DNA of 5,712 bases from Bacillota bacterium. GTDB lineage: Bacteria; Bacillota; Clostridia; Peptostreptococcales; Anaerovoracaceae. The stretch is taken from NCBI GenBank assembly GCA_016284575.1, contig JAEEPD010000215.1:1-5712 (forward strand), written 5' to 3'. The position numbers were made by a program, and so were the translations under genes. The notes below the pieces were generated by a model, which did no database searches, had not been told where the DNA came from, and saw only the letters and a list, made by a program, of their open reading frames with translations. Below are positions 1 to 4,434 of this stretch, piece by piece; within the stretch, counting starts at the first letter, position 1; every line of letters starts with the position of its first letter.

Positions 1-1
1 C

Positions 2-1123
2 GCCCTGATCTCGGGGCTCATAGGAAACGATCTTGTGAATATCGGCTCCTCTGCTGTAGCCACGATCATCGCCATAGGCCTGGCAGGAGATAAGGGCGCA
101 GGCATCGCCACCGCCGTAATGACCCTGCTGATAATAACCTTCGGGGAGATCACCCCCAAGATACTGGCCAGCAGGGCACCGGAACGCTTTTCAAGGGCCG
201 TCACCCTTCCCATAAGAGCCACAATGTGGATAACATATCCGCTGGTGGCAGTCTCAAGACGCTTCATGAACCTGGTCTCAAAGGCCTGGAGCGGCAGCGA
301 GGCGGACGATGCGGTCACGGAGGAGGATCTGGAGACCATTATCGATACCGTAGAGGACGAGGGCATAGTGGATGAGGATACGGCGGATCTGCTGCAGAGC
401 GCACTGGATTTCGACGACGTCCTGGCCTACGAGATAATTACTCCGAGGGTGGATATGATCGCTCTGGATCTGGACGATACGGACGAGGAGAACCTCAAGG
501 CCATACTCAAATGCAGCTATTCCAGGATCCCTGTTTACCAGGAGACTCCAGACAACATCGTGGGCGTGCTGCAGCTCAGCCAGTGCCTTAAGGCTCTTGC
601 AAGGGGCCGGAAGCTGGATGTGAAGGGCTGGATGATGAAGCCGATTTTCGTCCACAAGACCATGCCTCTGCCCGACGTTCTGGATGTAATGATGGAAAAC
701 AACTCCCACATGGTCATCGTCACCGATGAGTACGGCGGCACCATGGGCCTTCTTACCATGGAGGACGTGCTGGAGCAGATCGTAGGTGAGATCTGGGACG
801 AGAAGGATATAATAGACGAGGAGTTCGTGGAGGAAGCCGACGGCAGCTACGAGGTTGACGGCGACATGAGGATCGAGGATCTGTTCTACGAGCTGGACAT
901 AGAAGACAAGGACTTTGACGACGACAACGCCACTGTCGGCGGCTGGGCCATAGAGATGCTTGAGGGTTATCCCAAGAGGGGAGAGACCTTCCGCTATAAG
1001 AATCTGGAGATCGAGGTCACGGATGTTAAGAACCTGCGCGTGCGGTCTCTGAACGTGAGGGTCCTGCCGGAGGAAGAGGCTGAAAGCGAAGAAAACCTGA
1101 GCCGCGGATACCGCGGACAGTAG
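2..1123 (+). CDS. HlyC/CorC (CNNM-type) membrane protein with CBS pair, 5' end outside window
   Basis: The frame is open to the left edge and 373 codons are visible. The GTG at 35 is an internal Val codon: the upstream residues ALISGLIGNDLV run straight into NIGSSAVATIIA, typical DUF21/CNNM sequence, so the true start lies outside. Domain order in visible codons: end of the DUF21 membrane domain (about 1-85, with hydrophobic segments near 12-30 and 37-50 and the GEITPK motif at 48-53), an acidic linker, a CBS pair (about 144-265, beginning EIITPRVDMIALD and ending with VTDEYGGTMGLLTMEDVLEQIVGEIWDE), then a CorC_HlyC C-terminal domain (about 280-360, DGDMRIEDLF to LRVRSLNVRVLP). Family members are inner-membrane proteins tied to Mg2+/Co2+ (CorC, CNNM) or Na+ handling; the older haemolysin label is historical. 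CBS domains usually bind adenine nucleotides. It ends in TAG, 78 bases before the kinase gene, with no clear terminator between, so co-transcription is possible but unproven. Family call is firm; the ion is unknown. Confidence 0.93.
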   Translation, partial: ALISGLIGNDLVNIGSSAVATIIAIGLAGDKGAGIATAVMTLLIITFGEITPKILASRAPERFSRAVTLPIRATMWITYPLVAVSRRFMNLVSKAWSGSEADDAVTEEDLETIIDTVEDEGIVDEDTADLLQSALDFDDVLAYEIITPRVDMIALDLDDTDEENLKAILKCSYSRIPVYQETPDNIVGVLQLSQCLKALARGRKLDVKGWMMKPIFVHKTMPLPDVLDVMMENNSHMVIVTDEYGGTMGLLTMEDVLEQIVGEIWDEKDIIDEEFVEEADGSYEVDGDMRIEDLFYELDIEDKDFDDDNATVGGWAIEMLEGYPKRGETFRYKNLEIEVTDVKNLRVRSLNVRVLPEEEAESEENLSRGYRGQ

Positions 1124-1168
1124 GCGAAGGACCTGTGCGCTTTAACTTAAGCTGAGCTTGATACTGGA

Positions 1169-1188
1169 CCGGCAGTTTATGCTGCCGG
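1169..1188 (+). promoter_or_regulatory. GC-rich hairpin just upstream of the kinase ribosome binding site
   Basis: CCGGCAG (1169-1175) and CTGCCGG (1182-1188) form a perfect 7 bp stem with a 6-base loop. No T-run follows, so it is not a standard intrinsic terminator. The stem ends two bases before the GGGAGG ribosome binding site (1191-1196) of the gene starting at 1202. It could be a processing or stability element between two co-transcribed genes, or could influence ribosome access. The rest of the 1124-1201 gap shows only a short inverted repeat, AAGCT-G-AGCTT at 1149-1159, and no convincing promoter. Confidence 0.45.
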
Positions 1189-1201
1189 CTGGGAGGGATA
1201 T

Positions 1202-2542
1202 ATGTACGAGGGATTAAAAACAAAATTTGAAGAGCGCTTCGGGCGCCCGGCGGCTTATATTTTCGGTGCCCCAGGAAGGACCGAGCTTGGAGGAAACCAT
1301 ACGGACCATCAGCACGGCATAGTGCTGGCGGGTGCGGTGGACCGGGAGACCCTGGCAGCAGTAGCTCCAAAGGATTGGAACTGCAAGCTGAAGGGAGGCT
1401 GCAGCAGCGTGGCCACTGTATATTCAGAGGGCTACGGGGAGTTCAGCGTGGATCTGGAGGATCTTGAGCCCCGGGAATCCGAATACGGCACGCCCCTGTC
1501 CCTGATAAGGGGCGTGGCAGCCCAGTTCGCGGAAAAGGGCTGGCTCTGTCCGGGCTTTGAGGCATACATAGTGTCCGATGTGCCGGGAGGCAGCGGGCTT
1601 TCCAGCTCCGCAGCCTTTGAGGTGCTTATAGGAAACATCATAAATGTGCTCAGCGGCGCCGCAGGCATAGACGTATGGCAGTGGAGGAAGGACCCGGAGC
1701 AGGAGGGCGCGGCTTCCTCCGCCTCCCAGGACCCCGCAGACTGCAGCGTTAAATTCAAGGGCTGGAGCCTTAAGGAGGCCGGAAGCGAATCCTCCTTCAG
1801 CCCTCAGGACATCGCCATCATGGGACAGAAGGCGGAGAATGTCTTCTTTGGCAAGCCCTGCGGCCTGATGGACCAGATGGCAAGCTCCATCGGCAGCGTC
1901 GTTTCCATAGACTTTGCGGATCCCGATGCCCCAAAGGTCGAGCCAATAAGCTTCGACTTTGCCGGCTCCGGCTACAAGCTCTGCATAGTAAACTGCGGGG
2001 CGGATCACGCGGATCTGACGGACGAATACGCCTCCATAACCGAAGAGCTGGCAAAGGTCTGCGGCGTCTTCGGCAAGACCCATTTAAGAGACATCCCCGA
2101 GGCCGAATTCGACGCCCGCATCGCAGAGGTAAGAAGGGCTGCCGGAGACAGAGCAGCTCTCAGAGCCATGCATGTATACACCGAGAACAAGAGGGCGCGC
2201 CGCATGGCAGATGCCCTGAAAAAGGGCGATTTTGAGCGCTTCCTGGAGCTTTCCGGCTGGTCCGGCATATCCTCCTGGACCCTGATGCAGAATGTTATCC
2301 CCTGCGGCGCATCGGAGCATCAGGACCTGGCCTTTGCCTACGCCTATGCATCGAAGCTTCTTAAGGGCAAGGGAGCCTGCCGCGTTCACGGCGGCGGATT
2401 CGCTGGCACCATACAGGCCTTTGTTCCCAATGACATGGCGGAGGCCTTCTGCAGGTCCATGGATGAGGTCCTTGGAGAGGGCTCAGCCGAGCTTATGAAC
2501 ATCAATCTCCTTGGCGGCGGCCTGCGGGAGATCATAAGTTAA
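1202..2542 (+). CDS. galK: Galactokinase-family GHMP sugar kinase
   Basis: A cytosolic kinase of 446 residues expected to phosphorylate galactose (or a related sugar) at C1 with ATP, the entry step of the Leloir pathway. All three GHMP blocks are visible: the galactokinase signature APGRTELGGNHTDHQHG (23-39), the ATP-binding loop PGGSGLSSSAA (128-138), and HGGGFAG (396-402). The catalytic Asp region PCGLMDQMASS (219-229, Asp224) is intact. The classical signature is GRxNxxGEHTDY; here Asn has become Glu28 and the sugar-contacting Glu has become Asn32, a variant I recall in Clostridia relatives annotated as galactokinase. The protein is longer than the usual 380-400 residues because of an inserted, low-complexity stretch at about 158-199. 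The ATG at 1202 has GGGAGG (1191-1196) five bases upstream, and the N-terminus fits the family. No other galactose gene is visible, so the sugar is inferred from family only. It ends in TAA, followed by the hairpin terminator at 2587. Confidence 0.88.
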   Translation: MYEGLKTKFEERFGRPAAYIFGAPGRTELGGNHTDHQHGIVLAGAVDRETLAAVAPKDWNCKLKGGCSSVATVYSEGYGEFSVDLEDLEPRESEYGTPLSLIRGVAAQFAEKGWLCPGFEAYIVSDVPGGSGLSSSAAFEVLIGNIINVLSGAAGIDVWQWRKDPEQEGAASSASQDPADCSVKFKGWSLKEAGSESSFSPQDIAIMGQKAENVFFGKPCGLMDQMASSIGSVVSIDFADPDAPKVEPISFDFAGSGYKLCIVNCGADHADLTDEYASITEELAKVCGVFGKTHLRDIPEAEFDARIAEVRRAAGDRAALRAMHVYTENKRARRMADALKKGDFERFLELSGWSGISSWTLMQNVIPCGASEHQDLAFAYAYASKLLKGKGACRVHGGGFAGTIQAFVPNDMAEAFCRSMDEVLGEGSAELMNINLLGGGLREIIS

Positions 2543-2557
2543 CTTTGTAAATTATTA

Positions 2558-2585
2558 TTGATTTCTTTCGGATATCGAATATAAT
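2558..2585 (+). promoter_or_regulatory. Sigma-70 (SigA) promoter for the ABC exporter operon
   Basis: A -35 box TTGATT (2558-2563) is followed after 16 bases by a perfect -10 box TATAAT (2580-2585), in an AT-rich stretch 16 bases past the kinase stop codon. Transcription would begin near 2591-2593, which is the first base or so of the first GTTAG palindrome. That leaves a leader of about 110 bases before the ATG at 2703. The -10 match and its placement beside the operators make this the likeliest promoter of the window; the start site is inferred. Confidence 0.72.
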
Positions 2586-2586
2586 A

Positions 2587-2620
2587 AAGATGGTTAGTTA
2601 ATGCTAACCATCTTCTTTTT
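2587..2620 (+). terminator. Rho-independent terminator-like hairpin after the kinase gene
   Basis: AAGATGGTTAG (2587-2597) pairs perfectly with CTAACCATCTT (2604-2614), giving an 11 bp stem with loop TTAATG, followed by CTTTTT. It lies 44 bases after the kinase stop and would end transcripts arriving from the left. The stem is AT-rich, so strength is moderate. A transcript starting at the promoter at 2558-2585 would begin inside the left arm and could not form the complete hairpin. The same DNA can thus terminate the upstream gene and serve as operator 1 of the downstream operon. Confidence 0.6.
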
Positions 2621-2679
2621 ACTTACTGGTTAGTTAGAGCTAACCTTTTCTTGAGACCGACTGTTAGTTGATGCTAACT
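2592..2679 (+). repeat. Three tandem 18-base palindromes, probable repressor operator array
   Basis: The three copies are GGTTAGTTAATGCTAACC (2592-2609), GGTTAGTTAGAGCTAACC (2628-2645) and TGTTAGTTGATGCTAACT (2662-2679). Copies 1 and 2 match at 16 of 18 bases, copies 1 and 3 at 15 of 18. The arms (GTTAG and CTAAC) are fully conserved and differences fall in the spacer and at the outermost bases, the pattern expected of a dimeric regulator site. Copy starts are 36 and 34 bases apart. Copy 1 covers the predicted transcription start, so binding should repress the ABC operon. GGTTAG/CTAACC arms resemble the DtxR/IdeR iron box, but with a 6-base rather than 1-base centre; GTTAG is also the half-site I recall for the MarR-family repressor MepR. 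No regulator gene is present here, so the protein is unknown. Confidence 0.75.
2628..2651 (+). promoter_or_regulatory. Possible attenuator hairpin in the ABC operon leader
   Basis: Palindrome copy 2 (GGTTAG, 6-base loop, CTAACC) is followed directly by TTTTCTT (2646-2652 region). As RNA it forms a short 6 bp stem with a U-rich tail inside the leader of the exporter transcript. The stem is weak, so a DNA operator role is more likely than termination, but partial attenuation is possible. Confidence 0.25.
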
Positions 2680-2692
2680 TCAGCCTCTGCAT

Positions 2693-2696
2693 GGAG
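2693..2696 (+). promoter_or_regulatory. Ribosome binding site that places the ABC gene start at 2703
   Basis: GGAG at 2693-2696 lies six bases before the ATG at 2703. The earlier in-frame ATG at 2691 overlaps this site and has no purine-rich sequence upstream (the preceding bases are TTCAGCCTCTGC). The protein from 2703 begins MFDKRLMQMCPESRKY, which matches how I recall homologues beginning. Confidence 0.65.
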
Positions 2697-2702
2697 CAGA
2701 AA

Positions 2703-3590
2703 ATGTTCGACAAACGACTTATGCAGATGTGTCCTGAAAGCAGGAAATACATCGCAGGAAATATAATTCTGCAGTTCCTGGAGCTGTGCCTGAGTACTGC
2801 AATGATACTGATAATCGCCGCCTCTGTGCAAAAGCTCTATGACGGGAGCTGGCAGGCAGAGGACCTGGTGCGTCCGGCTGCAGTCATCGCTATCACTGTA
2901 ATCCTCCGCTTTTTCACTGCAAAATACGCCGTGCGCATGAGCTATCTGGCCTCCCGCACGGTCAAGCAGGTGATGAGGGAAAGAATATATTCGAAGCTGC
3001 TCAGGCTTGGCACCTCATACCGGGAGCATGCTGACACCGCGGAGCTTGTGCAGGAATCGGTGGAGGGCGTGGACCAGCTGGAATCCTATTTCGGCCAGTA
3101 TGTGCCCCAGTTTTTCTATGCCTTCATGGCGCCGATCGCGCTGTTCTTTCTTTTCGGCTTCGGGGGCTCCTGGAGGGTGGCATCGGTGCTTCTCATCTGC
3201 GTGCCTCTGATCCCCGCAGCCATCGTCATGGTGCAGAAGATCGCAAAAAAGATCCTGGCTAAGTACTGGGGCCAGTACACCAGGCTTGGCAGCACATTTC
3301 TTGAAAACCTCCAGGGCATGACCACCCTTAAGATCTATCAGGCCGACGGCTTCAAAAATGAAGAGATGAACAGGGAATCGGAGTTGTTCAGGAAGGTGAC
3401 CATGGCGGTCCTGACCATGCAGCTCAATTCCATAGTCATAATGGATCTCGTAGCCTACGGGGGCGCGGCGGTGGGCATACTGCTGGCTGTAAGGAGCTTC
3501 GTCCGCGGCGAGCTTGGGCTTTTCAATGTCATATTCATGATACTTCTTTCTGCGGAATTCTTTCTTCCCATGCGGCGGCTGGGGAGCTAA
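2703..3590 (+). CDS. ABC exporter membrane domain (5' half of split CydD-like subunit)
   Basis: This 295-residue piece is a type IV ABC exporter (ABC transporter transmembrane) domain without its ATPase. Hydrophobic segments lie at about 16-46, 56-77, 138-180 (a pair of helices) and 240-292 (a pair), consistent with six helices. The run TAELVQESVEGVDQLESYFGQYVPQ followed by KYWGQYTRLGSTFLENLQGMTTLKIYQAD is typical of CydD-type and related Bacillota exporters, covering the intracellular loops that couple to ATPase domains. CydDC of E. coli has been linked to cysteine and glutathione export and to haem; no cydAB is visible here, so the substrate is unknown. It stops at TAA just after LRxLGS, exactly where the linker to the ATPase domain should begin. 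It is preceded by the promoter and operator array. Alone it cannot hydrolyse ATP and would need the downstream piece or readthrough. Confidence 0.8.
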   Translation: MFDKRLMQMCPESRKYIAGNIILQFLELCLSTAMILIIAASVQKLYDGSWQAEDLVRPAAVIAITVILRFFTAKYAVRMSYLASRTVKQVMRERIYSKLLRLGTSYREHADTAELVQESVEGVDQLESYFGQYVPQFFYAFMAPIALFFLFGFGGSWRVASVLLICVPLIPAAIVMVQKIAKKILAKYWGQYTRLGSTFLENLQGMTTLKIYQADGFKNEEMNRESELFRKVTMAVLTMQLNSIVIMDLVAYGGAAVGILLAVRSFVRGELGLFNVIFMILLSAEFFLPMRRLGS

Positions 3591-3596
3591 TTCCAC

Positions 3597-4433
3597 GTGG
3601 CCATGTATGGAATGGCCGCCAGCGATCGGATCTTCAGCTTCCTGAATGAGGAGGAGCCGGCGCTTAAAACAGAGACCTTAGAGGGCACTGATATAGAGCT
3701 GAAGCAGGTCTGCTTTTCCTACGACGGAAAGCGCAGCGTTCTTAAGGATGTGGACATACGGATCCCTGAAGGGAGCTTCATTGGCATCGCAGGAGAATCC
3801 GGCAGCGGAAAGTCCACCATTGCGTCCCTCATCATGGGCCGCAATACCGCAGCTTCAGGGAGCCTCACCATAGGAGGCAGGGATATCGGGACAATCTCCG
3901 AGGACAGCCTTCTTAGGAGCATCACATACGTGGGCTTCGGATCCGTATTCTTCAAGGGTACGGTCCGGGAGAACCTTCTTCTGGCAGACAGGAACGCTTC
4001 GGACGAAAGGCTTTGGAAGGTCCTCTCTGACTGTGCTCTGGAGGATTATCTGAAGAGCGAAAAGGGCCTGGATACCCAGCTGCTTGAAAACGCAGCTAAT
4101 CTCTCAGGTGGTCAGAAGCAGAGGCTGGCCCTTGCAAGGGCTTTGCTCTGCGATTCGCCGGTGTATATATTCGACGAAGCCACAAGCAACATAGATATTG
4201 AAAGCGAGGAGACTGTGCTTGAGCAGATACTGAAGCTGGCTGAAAGCAGGACCGTAATTATGATCTCCCACAGACTGGCCAATCTGGCCGGGGCTGACTG
4301 GATATATGTAATGGACGGCGGAAGGGTCGCTGAAAGCGGCAGCCACAGGGAGCTTCTGGACCGGGGCGGAGTCTACGCAAGGCTCTGGCGGACTCAGCAG
4401 GCCCTTGAAAGCTACGGAAGGGAGGCGGTCTGA
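3597..4433 (+). CDS. ABC exporter ATPase domain (3' half of split CydD-like subunit)
   Basis: The frame resumes two codons after the TAA. Numbering from the GTG at 3597, the 278 residues contain Walker A GESGSGKST (66-74), the signature LSGGQKQR (169-176), Walker B with catalytic Glu in YIFDEATSNID (Asp193, Glu194) and the H-loop His in MISHR (His225). The Q-loop position reads YVGFGSVFFKGT, with Phe114 where most exporters have Gln. If translated separately, GTG 3597 has GGAG (3583-3586) ten bases upstream; ATG 3603 is a second option. Both sites lie in what should be coding sequence of the intact gene, so this start may be fortuitous. The C-terminal tail LWRTQQALESYGREAV is normal for the end of a half-transporter, and the gene ends one base before the next start. 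An independent ATPase protein is possible but not proven. Confidence 0.75.
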   Translation: MAMYGMAASDRIFSFLNEEEPALKTETLEGTDIELKQVCFSYDGKRSVLKDVDIRIPEGSFIGIAGESGSGKSTIASLIMGRNTAASGSLTIGGRDIGTISEDSLLRSITYVGFGSVFFKGTVRENLLLADRNASDERLWKVLSDCALEDYLKSEKGLDTQLLENAANLSGGQKQRLALARALLCDSPVYIFDEATSNIDIESEETVLEQILKLAESRTVIMISHRLANLAGADWIYVMDGGRVAESGSHRELLDRGGVYARLWRTQQALESYGREAV

Positions 4434-4434
4434 T

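Larger units (their letters stand above)
2703..4433 (+). pseudogene. Full CydD-like ABC exporter subunit frame interrupted by one in-frame TAA
   Basis: Bases 2703-4433 stay in one frame and encode a standard exporter half-transporter of about 576 codons: six-helix membrane domain, then ATPase domain. The frame is broken only by TAA at 3588-3590 (codon 296). The residues flanking the stop, LLSAEFFLPMRRLGS and FHVAMYGMAASDRIF, join without gap or overlap into a sequence typical of this family, in which I recall Tyr at the stop position. A single base change from TAT or TAC would create it. No frameshift or deletion is needed, and both halves otherwise look under selection, including the ATPase motifs. 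This suggests a recent nonsense mutation, a strain-level variant or a sequence error; readthrough or reinitiation are alternatives. TAA also ends the kinase gene here, which argues against codon reassignment. The two halves are described separately. Confidence 0.75.

Noticed and set aside
35..37. GTG as the start codon of the CorC-like protein
   Set aside because: The frame is open upstream and the preceding residues belong to the conserved DUF21 domain. The true start is outside the window.
1149..1159. AAGCT-G-AGCTT inverted repeat as terminator of the CorC-like gene
   Set aside because: The one-base loop cannot form a stable hairpin and no T-run follows.
1424..2083. 219-codon open frame on the - strand opposite the kinase gene
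   Set aside because: It has no recognisable family and lies entirely within the well-supported kinase gene. It is a shadow of its codon usage.
2567..2579. TTCG-GATAT-CGAA inverted repeat between the -35 and -10 boxes
   Set aside because: Only four paired bases in an AT-rich region. This is not distinguishable from chance.
2651..2679. A second promoter with TTGAGA as -35 in the exporter leader
   Set aside because: At 17 bases spacing the -10 would be CTAACT, inside palindrome copy 3, a poor match. The upstream TTGATT/TATAAT pair is much better.
2592..2679. CRISPR-like short repeat array
   Set aside because: Only three units of 18 bases with 16-18 base gaps, located between a promoter and its gene and with no cas genes. 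Operators fit better.
3588..3590. TAA as a reassigned sense codon
   Set aside because: The kinase gene ends at TAA (2540-2542) in a normal C-terminus followed by a terminator. The other genes end in TAG and TGA, so all three codons appear to act as stops.
3015..3596. 193-codon open frame on the - strand opposite the ABC membrane domain
   Set aside because: The composition (many His, Lys, Pro, no domain) is what the complement of a membrane-protein gene yields. It is a shadow frame.
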